The notes under the pieces are model-generated. The model was not told the DNA's origin. It was given only the letters and a program-made list of their open reading frames with translations, and made no database searches. Position numbers and translations under genes: made by a program. Below, piece by piece: positions 26,201-40,019 of a DNA stretch of 64,000 nt; positions within the stretch are counted from its first letter, which is position 1, and each line of letters opens with the position of its first letter. The DNA lies in assembly GCF_000247815.1 (NCBI RefSeq), contig NC_021676.1:3187044-3251043 (forward strand). The letters run 5' to 3'. Source of the DNA: Ficedula albicollis. Lineage: Eukaryota > Chordata > Aves > Passeriformes > Muscicapidae.

Positions 26201-28730
26201 ATCCACTCACTTGCATTTGGAATAATAATTGGGTGTATATTTCCTGATTTGTTTGAGATGTGTTCGAGTAGAATTATAGGAGAAAGTTAATTAACCTTTA
26301 TAAACATAATTCATTAGGCTCACAAGGCACAACAAACACTCAAGGAAAAACAAGCCACTGGTGGCATGCAAAGGCTGGCACCTTCCTTTTTGTCATCTGC
26401 AGGGGAGGACCAGCTTTAAAAAGTGTCTTTACAGCTGTGGCAACAAAATCAGTCAAAGTTTTATTTTGGTGATGTCTGCCCATTTTTCATTATTTCTGTA
26501 AAGTCTTTTTGAATCTTGACTTTTGGCTCCGAATTTGATTTTCCTCCGGTATGGAAAAGCTGATTTATTTTTGAGCAAATTTATTTTCTGTTCACCTGGT
26601 TTACACAATGAAATCTGGGCAAATTGGATTTCGCTCGTAGCTCAGTCACAGGAACAAAATGATGTGCACCTCTCTTGATAATGGTCATGAATACATCTCC
26701 TGACATCTATTTCCTCTCCACCTTTTTTGTGGTGTTCTCCTCACTACCTCCATTTCCTCAGCAAAGCCCAGAAAATATCACTGGGTTTTATACCGTGCCA
26801 TATAAAACTGTGCCATTAAAATTGAGCTCCACAGGATGTGGATGACATAAGCAGGAAGGTGGAACAGCATTTAGGCTTCTGTGAATGAGCCTCATTTTGG
26901 AAAACAGTTCCTTCTGTGTCCCTCTGATCCTGGCTCTTTCCCTGATAGTTCTTCTGACTCATGAAAATAATGGCAGGGGTTTAGAGGATGCATTATATGA
27001 ATTTTAAAACAAACTGATGTAGACTGAATCGTCTGCATGACTGAAATGCCAATTTTATATTTCTTTAATGTGTTATTTCTCCCGGAATAATTTTTCTTGG
27101 CATTTAACTTTGCACCTGATGTTGCTGGAATTGAGTTTTCTTTGCTTGCATCCCCTAACATGAATGTAAATAGTCATCCTGCAGGTTTGTACAAAATGAA
27201 TACATGTTTTCTGAGCATTTAGTGCTATTGGAGCTTTTGTGTGTCAGGTGAGAAGCCTTTCCAAAAGCATTGAGAGCAATAAAAATGAAGAAAAGCTTTT
27301 CCAGAGTATTTATTTTACCTATTAATGAAAATAGCAAGTCTCTCCTGTAGCTTTTTGTTTTGGCCTTTAACTTTTCATTAATTTCCTCTGTGAAACAAGC
27401 TTTTTCAAAGAATTAGTTCAAAACGGCCTCAAATTGCATTTAAAATTAATATATTTTTATGTTTGATGTTTAATGTACCACTGCTATCAAAACCTTGACC
27501 TCTGCCAGGGGCGTTATCAGCCTGGCAGCTGTGTGATAATGAGGGGAGTTTGCTGGATTTACAAATGGTGTGGAGAGAGACTAACAAGCTTAGATTGCTG
27601 CTCCCTGGAGCCCTCCAACCCAGTAAATACTCAGCTGGCAGTGGATGGCAAAGTGAAGATAGGAGAATTTGCTGTCCCAAATTTCCTGGTGAATCCAGGG
27701 CCCCGTTCTGGTGCTGACCAGGAGCAGGAGGAGCTGTCACCGTTTGTGTGCCCATTTTCTGTTTGAGGCTCCAACGAACATCACCCCCAGCCTGTCCAAA
27801 ACTCCTTTTTGCCCACTACTGGGCAAGCACAAGCACATTTAGGGGTTTGCTCTTGCCAGCTGATTTTTATCATACAAGGGGCTGCTTGGCCCCAGGGGGA
27901 TTCCCTCAGAAGAGAACTTTGCTAAATCCATTTAACCAGTTTTGCATTCTCTCCTCTGCCTGCCACTCACAAACTCTTCTGTGTGATTATTTTCCTCCCC
28001 TCGTGATTTTTTTTAATGAACTTCCCCTCTCCCACTTGAGAAATTTTATTTTCTTAAATCAGAAGGTGCTCGGCCATGTGTGCTCATACCCAGGATCTTT
28101 TCCAGTGGCACTGGGCTGGATTTCAAGTGGCTCCAAGGGGGCTGGAAGGAGCCAGCAAACCTTTCTGAGGTTTGTGAGTGTTGTGCAATGTCTGGTTCCA
28201 GAGCAGCAGCTGCCAGCCCCTGCAGCAGGGTCCCAAAGGTGCCAGGTGTGAGACAATGGAGCCTGACCTCTGCCCTCCCCCTTCCAGTTACCTTGAGATA
28301 GGCAAAAACTCTTCCTCGGGCTCTGTTTCATCCTTAAAATACAAGGAAATAATCTAATTTCATAGACTAAAACTCACAGACCACCTGTGCAGCTGTAGTG
28401 GTTCCCCATGGTCACAGCAGAAGGACAAGGCTCCTTTATGGCCATGAATAATTCAGCCTGGATAGAGTCTGGCCCATGCAATGTCTGATGAATTGGAGAG
28501 CACTTCAATACCCTCTGTAATCTGTTTTACATTGCAATAACTGCTTAAAAATGGTTTATTTTATTTCTATCAGTAGATAGAGGCTGTATTCTGGTTCAGT
28601 TTCTCAGAAATTGACTTTATTTTGAGTACAACCTCTTCAATTTCAGACGGCACAGGGAGTTCTCAAATCACTAAAAAGCTGCTCTGATGTGGCACATTAG
28701 ATTTTGGGGGAGGGTGAGTGGGTAGATTGT
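23281..28730. other. Non-coding AT-rich stretch, nothing recognised
   Basis: I found no gene, RNA or transposon that I can support in this 5.4-kb stretch. The 167-codon plus-strand frame at 27748-28251 is the longest non-repetitive one. It is rich in Pro, Leu, Phe and Cys, has no recognisable domain, and overlaps minus-strand frames, so I treat it as chance. Confidence 0.55.
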
Positions 28731-29588
<858 letters not shown>

Positions 29589-29610
29589 TTTGGTTTTTTT
29601 TTTTTTTTTT
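29589..29610. repeat. Right shoulder of poly-C tract: TTTGG then T17
   Basis: A second copy of the left shoulder, one T shorter, then unique sequence (caatcccatatt). A further T-rich patch follows to about 29655. Confidence 0.95.
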
Positions 29611-29655
29611 CAATCCCATATTATCTTTTTTTTTTCTTTTTTTTGGTTATTTTTT

Positions 29656-32600
29656 CATGTCTCACTCTTTACTTCTAGATGCCCGTGAACAAATATAAAG
29701 AATTAAATCAAAGGCTCGAGAGGCCAAATTCATTTTAATAAGAGTTCACTGAAAGCCCGAAGGTGACAAACTTCAGGAAGTGTTAGGGAATATGTGCAAG
29801 CAAAAGGAAACTTGTGACTTCAATAAAGAAACCTCAGCAATATTCCCTCTGAGGAATCTATAGCAGCTTCTCCAAAGATTTATACCACCACATTTTTCCA
29901 GCAGGGCTGTGCCATGCACATGGAAGAATATTTCTGCTCGTGCTCTGCCTGTGACTACACAGCCAGCCCTGAAATCAGATTTTTATTTTTTTTTTAAAGT
30001 GTGCCCACTGCATGGTTGCTGAGCTGGCACTGCAGCTGGTTCAAGCTGGGCATGGAGCAAGTGGAAATCCCATCCAGCAGTTCTGCTGGGGTTGGATTGT
30101 TGGAAGGAGAGGGGTTTGGCACGTGGAGCTGTCAGCTCACCACATGGGCAACTTTCATGCCCTGGTGCACATTGGATGAAGGTGAATATCAAAACTCTGT
30201 GCTGAATAGCAAAGATTTAGGGCTGGTGGGAAACCTCAGGGTTGCTGGTGTTGGACGAGGCTGATGGGGATGGGCTGAGGGTCATGGACAGCCCCTGTCC
30301 CCCTGTGCCACCTGACAGATAAAATCACTGAAATCACCCAGAAACGTTTAGAGGAAAATAGCTGGAAACGAGACATGCAGCACTCATCTCAGAGGAGTTT
30401 GTGTGTTACTAGGCATTCATCACAAAATGTATATTCCATTTTAAAAGGCTCGTTTGGTGAGCAAGAACATCAGGACTGCTCCTAGATGATGTGTAATAAC
30501 AGGGTTATACCCAGCCCCAAATGCTTTTATCTGCTCCAGCCCCAGCTCTGACTAAATTAAAGCCTTCACTTGCTTTGCCTTCCATTTGAAAAACAGAATA
30601 TATCTATAATAAAAAAAAAAAGTCTCTATAACCTCTTATATCTAACCAAGGCTTTCAACATATCAAATGTATTTCCCAAAATAAAGATAAAACAGAATGT
30701 TAGTTTGTGAATCATTCTGTATTTCAGCCACTTAATGTACTTCAAGCACACATACACAATCAGGACAAGAAAGCTGGCTCAGAAATTATAAGCAAATTGC
30801 AGCTCTTTGAGACATCCTATAAATTTTTTTCCCCAGCTGCATTTAAATAATAAGAGCTCTTCCTTGTTTTGGACATCCTTGTTTTCATATCTGTTTTGAA
30901 ACCATTTATGCTAAATAAAGAATTGAATAGACAGATAATTAGCAGATTGCAAAGCAGTGTCTTAACTTTCCTGGTACTCCTTAGCTGCAGAAGAGGCTTT
31001 GCAAAGATCTTTTCTGTATAAAACCAGTTCACCAAGTTGGGCATGTGCCATCTAGTGATCCACACAGGAACTGGAACTTAAAATTAGGTGAACACTCACG
31101 CTATCCAAAGAATGAGCACTTCTGAAATAAAATATTTGCAATGTGAAACTTGAAATTCTGAGTTGTGGAAGGAAATTTCTGTTAAATTTTCCTTCGTGAT
31201 TTTTGAGCTGTGTAAAGACCTTTCAATCATACAAAATATTTGGTCATTTGTGAATTTTTTCTAGTGTTAGGGTAATGGAAAATTCTTAAAAGCTCATTCA
31301 CAAAATTTTGCCTGTCCTTCAAGTGCTAACTGCATTCTTTTGAAGATACTTCAAATTTTATGACAGAAGAGCAATAAAATAAGCAGTTTATGAAAAAAAA
31401 AAAAAAGGTTTTGACTGATGGAAACTCCTTAAACTCATTGAATCCCAATTATAAATCTGTGTTTCTTCTCTCAGACGAGGTTTGAAGGTGGATTTTGGTG
31501 GTTTTGGTGCCAGGCAGGGGAGGTCAGTGTGCTCTGTGGTGGCAGAAATGGACATTACCCAGCCGAGGAGGAAGGTGAAGCTGCTCTGTACCTGTGACTC
31601 CTGTGCCCTGGATCTCCTGGGCTCTTTGCTGCCCTGCAAAATTACTGTTCTTCTAATTAAGTTTGGCCTAATAAGGCCATTGTACCAGTAGGAAAAACCT
31701 TTTCACACTGAGTTTCTCTCCACTGCCCATGACCAGCAACTCCTGCAACAACTTTTCACAATGAAAATATTTGTCTATTTGTCAAAAATATTTGTCTCAG
31801 GTGCCAATTAAAGTTGGATCAATTCAAGGCTTTCCTTGGGCATTAGGCTGCACACCTGCAGTAACAGTACCTGTGCTCAGGAAAGATCAATTTAACTTAG
31901 CCCATACAGTGCCTTGGTGTTGAGAAGTTATTTTTTATTTTTATTTTAAAATATTTGAACATATATATTTGAAATATATACTCGGGTAGGGCTGTTCAGC
32001 TTGGAGACTTTCTGGAGCCTCGTGGTATAAAAGTAATTTACATGGAGAGGCTCTACAACCTCTTTCTTCTGTACACTGCGAAATATTTAACTATACAACT
32101 GTGAATTCAGTGTGAGAGGTGTGAAAGGAGAGAGAATCATTACTTACTGCAGGAGGGTTTTATTAGGCAGGCTGCAGCTCTGCTGCTGGACAAAGTGCAG
32201 TAGATCCCTATTAACTATTTAACAGCTATCTGCAACAGCAGACACCTTACAAATGAATAGATGGACTCAAAACACAAAGTGGCTGTAGAGGAAAAGCTCA
32301 GAAAAGGGTGTAGATGAACATCCAATTTACTGGCTACAATTTAATGTTGGATATGACAGTTCTGGGTTTTTATCAGCAGCAGAGCCCCACGTTTCTGTGG
32401 GGAATGCTGGAGATGATGCACTTCTAGGGTCTGTTTAGGAGCTCATTTTGCTAAATGATGAGTTTTATAATAGAAACTCAGACGTAAATTATTCAAATGA
32501 AGGATCCATCACGGTTCTGCAGGGAGAGGTGCTGCTGCAGTGAATGGATGGGGTGAGTGGCTGATGGAGTTGGGGTGACCTGATTGAAAACACCTGTGCT

Positions 32601-35600
32601 GCACCTGGCACTGCTACAGAAGAGATGACAGCCAGCAATTCCTGCCTGGTATTTAAGGTTAAGAGTAGGGACATTAAACTGTCAATAATTAATTACAGCT
32701 TTATTGAGGAGTTAATTATTATAGCCTTTCTGGGTGCATGAATCTTCCATGCTGGGGTTTGGTAATTGAGATGCAGTTTAGCATTCCCATCCTGGCACAA
32801 AGCAGAGTGGAAGAAGCTGCTTTCTGAACAGATATGCTGACACCTTCCTGCATTAAAATAAATATCCTGCTCAGTTCCACTGACTACTTCCTCAGGGAAA
32901 AGGAAAGGAGTGCTTTCATCAGGAAAAGTTGAAGTAGAATGAAATACATTTCTGTCAGCGCTAGCTGCAATGGTTCTCAGTGCAAGAAAAAGATTAAAAT
33001 AATATGAATATTTGAGAAAACGGAGGAAATACTGAAATTTGGGCACTTTGTATGGTGACATCTCCAAAATACAGCTGATCTCTGGGGAGACAAGGACTGC
33101 CTGAGGGGAAAGTGTACCCAAGGCAATCCATCTTCTGAAAATTATTCCTTTGCAAGCCAAAGACTCAACTGATTCTGCAAGGATGCTGCAGCTCAAGCAA
33201 GGTCATGATTAAAAACATTAAAGCAAATTAGTGGTCGTGCATCTCCCATTTGAAACAGAAAATGGCACAAAGATGCTGCTGGGCCAGGTGCTGGCTTACC
33301 TGGAAGGGTTTAATTCGAATTTCTGTCCTTGAGCCACCAGAGCCCACAGAGGTGAAAGTTCAGCCTGGCATCACTCATTGCCTAACGTGAGTTTTACAGA
33401 TTTTTAGTCTGTGTTTTTTCCCTAAATTTGTTATCAAGATGGAAAATCTGTGACTTTATCACTCCACCAGTCCATCAATCACAACATTGCCCGAGTTTCA
33501 AATATCACATAAATTAAAATCTTCTGTAGACTGCTGAAAAGGGTAAATATGTAAAGGCAAGGAAAGTTTTTCCTTTGGGTTAGTTTTGCTGATTTTTCGT
33601 ACCTTTTGATAAGGCACTTGACTATTTCTGAATTTAGAAGCTGCTCTTAATATTTTGATTCCATGGGAATGATTGTGAGTGGTTAATTTAACTTGTAGAG
33701 GTTGCTACTTTAGACTCCCACTTGAGCTCACTTACGTCCATAGAAAGGCCTCTAATGACTTTATCATTCTGCCAAGGGTTTTCTTTTCTCCTTTCCAGTT
33801 CAATTCTCAAGCTGGAATGTTCTTCCCATGAGTCTTTCTAAAGCAGAATTTATTTATATAAAATGTTAATTCGAGAGCAAATGTGCCCTTTTTAAGGACA
33901 CCAGCAGTCATCCTGCCTTAGGAGGCTGAATACCTGAGCCCTGAAAAAAAGACACCATTGGACATAATTCATCAGCTTTTGGAATTTATTCTGCAAAATA
34001 GAAAATACTGGAAAACTTGTTCCTTTCTGAATGAAAAAAAGGAAGATGAATAGGCATTTGTTCATTGTACTAGGATTCCAACAGAAAACTTGGTAAGTTA
34101 AATTCTGGAAAGCTCTCTTTCTGAAGGGAAGCTAAAGTTCTATTATAGCCAGTTTTCCTAAGGGAGAATCTGTCCTCTAAGCACACTGAAGCACCTGCAC
34201 TTGCTTGGAGAGTAAAGCTGGTTTAGAGGTGCTAGACTAATTTAGCAGGGAAATGTAGCTAATTTTGTTTGTAGTGAAGCATAAAATTAGATGAGACTAA
34301 GTACAAGCAAAGCTTGTTTGTTCCTTATCTCTTTTTGCCTCGATGCTTCTTCCCACCTCTGAATAAAAGCACTTGGCTTTAGTAAAATGGATGAGTTTTG
34401 TGACCGTGGGATTCCAAACAGGACAAAAAAAAACCCCTGGGATTGGTGAGGGAGGTTTCAATGCTGACCTAAAAATGTGTTTATTTTGCTGATCTGCCCC
34501 CAAATCAAGGGCTTGGGAAAAAGAATTTGCCAGATATTGGTCGTGGGGGGACACGAGGCCAGGAGCTCTGAAATTCCTCTGGGGCTGTGGTGAGGAACAC
34601 TGAAAGATGTTTGCTGGCAGAAAGTTTGGATGTGGAGTTTTAGTGAGTGTGTCAGTCACAGCTGGAGGTCGTGCTGTCTAGACAGGGGGAAAATTCCAGC
34701 TGTCCATTCCTCTGCTCCTTATTTATTTCAGTTTGGGCATTTTAAGCTGATCACGGGATGCCAGAAAGACAGAGATTTTGGTCTGGCCCGCTAGACACGG
34801 GGCTAAATCAGAGAATTAGATCAGCAGATCATAATTGTTGAGATTAAAGTTGAAATGATATTTATGAAGAAGATCATTGGAGACAAGATTTAGAGCAAAG
34901 GAATCAGGGAGCTGAGCCTGGAGCCAGCAGAGCCCCAACGAGTGCAGTCATTCTGAGGGCCCTGAGGGTTCAATTAACCTTGACAGCCTGGAGTCTCTTA
35001 AAAGGAGCAGAGCTCACCAATGAAATGCAATGAAAAATTACCACTTTTAAACTATTGGCAGTTTAAAACCTTGTCTCGACAGCAAAACCTACTCGACAGA
35101 CACCTCTAAAACGCTGCACGCTAAATGTGCTGTAAATTTATTCCTGTGGCAGGTTTATTTCTTCATTAAATATTAATGTTGGATGGGCTTTAGCATATGC
35201 ATGACGTTGCTGTAAATTGAGTCAGAAATTTATCAGGTTAAGTCGTGTCTGAGTCTAAAGGTCTCACTCTTGAATGTTCAGTCATGCAGCAAGGAAGAGG
35301 GGACCTACAGATAACATCCTCAAAGACAAATGCAATAAATTTGAAGAGGCTGCTCTATTTTTCAGTCAAATCATGTTGGTATCTGTTTGGGGATTGGTTT
35401 TTATGTATGTTATTTTATTTCTTCACAGTTCCTGTATGTGGTGCCTGATTGGGTAACATTTTCTCATTTTTCTAGGGGATTTGTAAAAAATTCTTACAAC
35501 AGTGCAATTGGGTTCACAAAAATAAAATCTAAATTTTCAGTTCTATTTCTCTTCTGGTAGATGGTAAGGAAGGAGCCCTCAGCAAGTTGCTCACAAACAG

Positions 35601-38600
35601 CTCTTTCCTTGTATGTTAGGTGGAGAATTGTCCAGCATCTTAACAAATGGTTTGCTATTTTACACGCAGAGAATTACCAAATATTGACCAGCTAAATGGC
35701 TCTCTGTCACTGGGAAGAGGTTTCCTTGCCATTGGATCTGTTTCTGTGCCATACAGCTGCCATCAAACCAATGGCCCTGCACTGCTTGTATTTAATGATT
35801 GCAGAGAGAAATGGATCAAATCCTGGGATAAGAAACAGGAGAAATAGAGCAGGGCCAGTTCTCAGAGGGAGATCCCATAAACCTTTGGAATATATGAAAT
35901 ACATGAAAATCCCCTCTGTGGATATGAATATTTGCCAGTAACAAGTGACATGGCCTCGTGAGCTGTAGCACAATTTATGTTTTTATTTGGGAAGGGAAGG
36001 AAGGCATTCCCAAATCCATGCTTTTGGTACTTGACCAGCTCCAGCTGACATTTTACCGAAAAATCTTTGCAGCTGGGAAATGCCCTGTGGGATGTTTGCA
36101 GAAGGAAAGGCTTTTGTAACATCTTCTAGAAATCCCATCTGTGTCCTGATAATATTCTGGAACAACTTCAGTGGTGATCTCAAGATCCATATGGATCTTA
36201 TTAAAGTCCTCTTGCATGCTGTGGGACACTCTGGGACCTGAAGTGAGTTGTAAAAGCTAAAATTAGCTAAATTCAATGTGATTAATTAAACCTTCAGATT
36301 TCTAACTTTGTGTCCTAATGTATCTTTTTAATTAAAGGGGAAAAAGATTATTTTAATTCTTATAATTTTTTAAAGAAATGTGATCTTCATAAGTGGCATC
36401 TTTTTGTCCTTTTTTCCTGGTGTCTGGATAAAAGACAAGCAGAGTAGAATAATAAGGCATTTGTGTTTATTAATTTCATTTTGCATTTGCTTTAACGGAG
36501 CTTCTACCTCTATTTTCATTAAATAAAGGGGTTGTTAGTTGTTAATATAATGGCTGGCATTGCAAGAAGAAAAACTCAGCCAGGGTTAGGTTTTTACCAA
36601 GGTGATTTCTACCTGCCTAGGGTTTAGAAAATCAGTAATGTTAAGGATGAGCCAAAGCACAAACAGGAGGAAATACCTGTTGAGATAAAAGATTTTGTAT
36701 AAGATTACTATTTGTTAAAAAGCTGTACAATTTGATTGCCTTAATTAAAGTTATTAGAATATAATTATTTGCATCTAACCTGACCAGTAGCTTTGCAAAA
36801 CATTCCTGTTATCTCCTCATCTCCCTGACTCTGCCTCTTCCCTGTCAGATCCCCCAGAGTTCTGTGTCACAGGAGAAGGGGTACAGGAATTATTATCATG
36901 ATGCTCATGGCAGTGATTCCTACGCTGAAACTCCAAACTCATTTTCTGATGGCTATCTTGATTTGTGGCATTTGCAGTTACATGGAGGCTGAAAAGCTGA
37001 ATGTTTGTCTTGACTTGTCTGTCTTGGTTGCTTTTTGTTTGTTTTTTTTTTGTGTCATGGGAGATGTCACAGAGCATTTATCAGCCAACGGCTTTTAAGG
37101 GAAAAGGGACAAATGTTGTGGACACCTTGGGCAATTTAAATGTGTAATTCCTTTTCTGAGTGTGCAGTTACCACTTAAAATGTGATTTCCACCCAACACA
37201 GCCTTAATCTGCAGGTAGGATGTGGGAAAGGCACCAATTACAGCACCCAGTGCCCAGAGTTCCTGGAGGAAATGGCACAGAGGATACATCTTTCCACAGT
37301 TTAATAAAGCTTCTGTACATGCTTAGTCTAAATTTAAATTTATACTGTTTGGCAACTAGAAAATTCACCACTTGTTGCTGAACCAGACTTCTAATTTTTA
37401 ATTCCAGCAATTTAAAAGATAAGGACTCTAAATCTTGATGTGTAACTCCAGTAAGAGCAGGAGAATGGCCCCAGAATTCTGCCTCTGACAGTGGCCAGGG
37501 AGATTATAAAGAATATGTCTGATACATCCCAGAGTACAAGCACAGCTTAAACCTATTTGAAGTTTGGGAAGATTTGGAAACCAAATGGGGATATTTTTGT
37601 ATATATGAACCCCAGGGGTTTTATGTGATCTCCCCAGGCACTGTTCATCTCCTTGGGATTTAGATGTCTTAGCTCCTGTATGAATCAATCACGATAAATA
37701 ACAAGTTCTGCTTTTGATGTTGGAAGATTTTCAGTCCTCAATTATTGAAAACCTTAATACACTGTCATCTGAAAAATGCTGCATTACTCTTCCTTTTGTT
37801 ATATACAGGCAAGAAAAGCTTATTTGATTCTTGAGAAGATTAGGAGGGTAGACAAAGTCACAGATAACAGTTTTCCCAGACAGAAAGCAGGGAGGAGGCA
37901 CTTGGATGAGTCTCTTTTTTTGTAGAATGTTTGAAAAAGAGGCAGCAGGACCATGGGAAGAGTGAAATAATCACTGTTTTCATAACTTCTGTAATAATTA
38001 CACTCTGTATGTGGCTTTTGCAAGTACCACCTGCGTTTTTACCTCATGTCTGTGTGCATCACTCACCTTGTTTTTCACAAATGGCCAGGGAACGGGATAT
38101 TGGAGCAATGTAGCAGGCCAGAAATGTCAAAATGGAAGAAAAGGAAGTAAGAAACTGATAATTACTTATTAAAAAAACCCAAAAACAAAACAACAAAAAC
38201 CAACCAAGCAAACAAAAGAAAAATCCCACAAACAAAAAAAAACCCACAACCGTTCAGGCACTTAACATTTTGATGCTCTCCACACAATCAGCATTTCAAT
38301 TCTGTGAAGCAATAATTTTCCAATTCTTCTGAATGACAGGTGCTAAGAATGAAAAATAAACATAACGATCTAATATGTGCACCTGAGGAGGTCTTGCATG
38401 CATTATTTGCTCCTAATGCCTGTTGAGAAGATACCTGTTATTAGGATCTTCATATTTCAATCGTATTTCTCCATTTACTCTTAACTGTGAGCATTAAATT
38501 AGCCCCAGGCTGGAGTGTGGCACAAACCAAATCCACAGTCCTGGATGGGATGAAGGAGAAGACAAGGATTTGTCTGTGTGAATTCCTCCAATAGACCCAG

Positions 38601-38679
38601 CATTTAAAAACCTCTGTCATTTCTCATGAATGACAGGGAGGGACATTTGGTGTCTTCTGACCAGCTGATGTTTGAAGTC
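29656..38679. other. Non-coding AT-rich stretch, nothing recognised
   Basis: No gene is supported in these 9 kb. The longest frame is 167 codons on the minus strand (32693-33196), with mixed composition and no motif I recognise. About one or two frames of that length are expected by chance in 64 kb. Simple patches include A14 near 31395, an AT-rich run near 31925-31980 and an A/C-rich patch at 38171-38250. Confidence 0.55.
38171..38250. repeat. A/C-rich low-complexity patch
   Basis: Runs of A broken by C or CC (aaaaaacccaaaaac, aaaccaaccaagcaaac) are seen. It resembles the A/C-rich tracts at 16573-16612 and after the poly-A runs near 58.87 and 59.70 kb. No retroposon body is visible. Confidence 0.7.
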
Positions 38680-38747
38680 ATGGCATGATCTGGACATGCT
38701 CTGATTTCAGGGATGGCATTTATGATCTGGACATCCTCTGATTTTAG
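38680..38747. repeat. Imperfect 33-35-bp tandem doublet
   Basis: The unit atggcatgatctggacatgc, continuing ctctgatttcag, is followed by a copy with a 2-nt expansion and a few changes (ggacatcctctgattttag). The two copies lie head to tail. Confidence 0.8.
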
Positions 38748-39897
38748 TGGCTTCCTGCTTTTGGTGCCAGCAGTGAGATAGGGAAACTGGGCATAGTCCT
38801 ACAAAGGAAACTCAGATAAATGTGTGTAGGAGTTTGAAGACATCACAGAGAATCTGGGCCAGACACTGTGAGTCCATAAACCATTGCTTACATTTGTACC
38901 AATAGAACCCACTTGATTTCCCTCTGTTTTACATTTTTAGGAGATGACTGATAAGAAGACTTAACTTGGCATTTGTGCTGAATTCCATGAATAGGCAGCT
39001 TGTCTGGGAGGGGAAGGAAATCCAGGGGCTGATGCTCTGCTCTGTCCCAGTGATTTGGATTCATTTAAGCTCTGACTACTTGATTTATCTCTATCTATTG
39101 CTGTGTTGCCACCTCATTTTTTTTGTGTCTTGCCTATCAAGCCCAGCCTTTCAGCAGAAGTGCTGTTATTGGTAGGTACCTGCTCAAAGGAGCAGGTGAC
39201 AAATGGAGCTTTGAGCTCAGTTTCCCTTGCTGTTATTGTGCAGCCAAAACCATTAAAAGAACAGAAAGCCCTATATGGATGTTGGAGAACAGCATTTGCC
39301 ACACACAATAGCTCTTATTCATCTCTTTCTCTGCTCTGCCTGTCCCTCCTGACGTGGCACAGTGAAGAAGTGTTTTGCTATTGAGCTTTTTCCTCATCCT
39401 GGTTCTCTCTGCCATCCCTGTGGAGTCAGTTCACTTTCAGAAAGTCCTCTGCACCTTCCAGTGTCTGTCTGAGCAGCCTTGCTTCATTTGGAGACTATAC
39501 TTAGAACTAGTTCATTGTATGAAACAGTCATGATAGTAATTCGTTCAGGGGAAATTGCTTTTCCAAAGGTGGAGAAGTTAATTAAGTGTGTAACAGGAGG
39601 AAGCTAAACCTTACTAATTAGCGAGAAGGGTAACGATTATGGGAGAGAACAGATGACACTTGGCTGAAGATGAACTCAAGAAATTGCTTTAGCCAAAAGC
39701 AAGTTGGAAGAGTGAATAGAAGATGAGCTTTAAGAAAGCAAAGACTCTGTCAGTGTGTCCTGATAAATTACACCTCATTTATAGTGTGTCTGCTAGGTAT
39801 TAATCAATAATTTGTCGGGGAGATCCTTCACTGGGAGGCACAGACCCTTTGTGGCACAGAGAATTTCAGCCTCACCCTTGAGGTGCTCCCCAGGAGG

Positions 39898-40019
39898 ATG
39901 TGCTTTGGAAAAGGGTGGCAGCTCTTACAGACAATATGGGGAATGTTTTTGGGGAATGTGCTTTGGAAAAGGGTGGCAGCTCTTACAGACAACTGCAGCA
40001 ATGTTTTTGGGGAATGTGC
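39898..40019. repeat. 58-bp tandem duplication, two copies plus a start of a third
   Basis: The unit atgtgctttggaaaagggtg occurs at 39898-39955 and 39956-40013. A third start (aatgtgct) follows before divergence. The copies differ in the segment acaatatgggg versus acaactgcagca. Frames crossing it in both directions repeat peptide segments and are not genes. Confidence 0.93.

Noticed and set aside
27748..28251. 167-codon plus-strand open frame
   Set aside because: It lies in a GC-richer patch, overlaps minus-strand frames and has no recognisable domain.
32693..33196. 167-codon minus-strand open frame
   Set aside because: It has no recognisable domain or motif and no supporting context. About one or two frames of this length are expected by chance in 64 kb of six-frame sequence.
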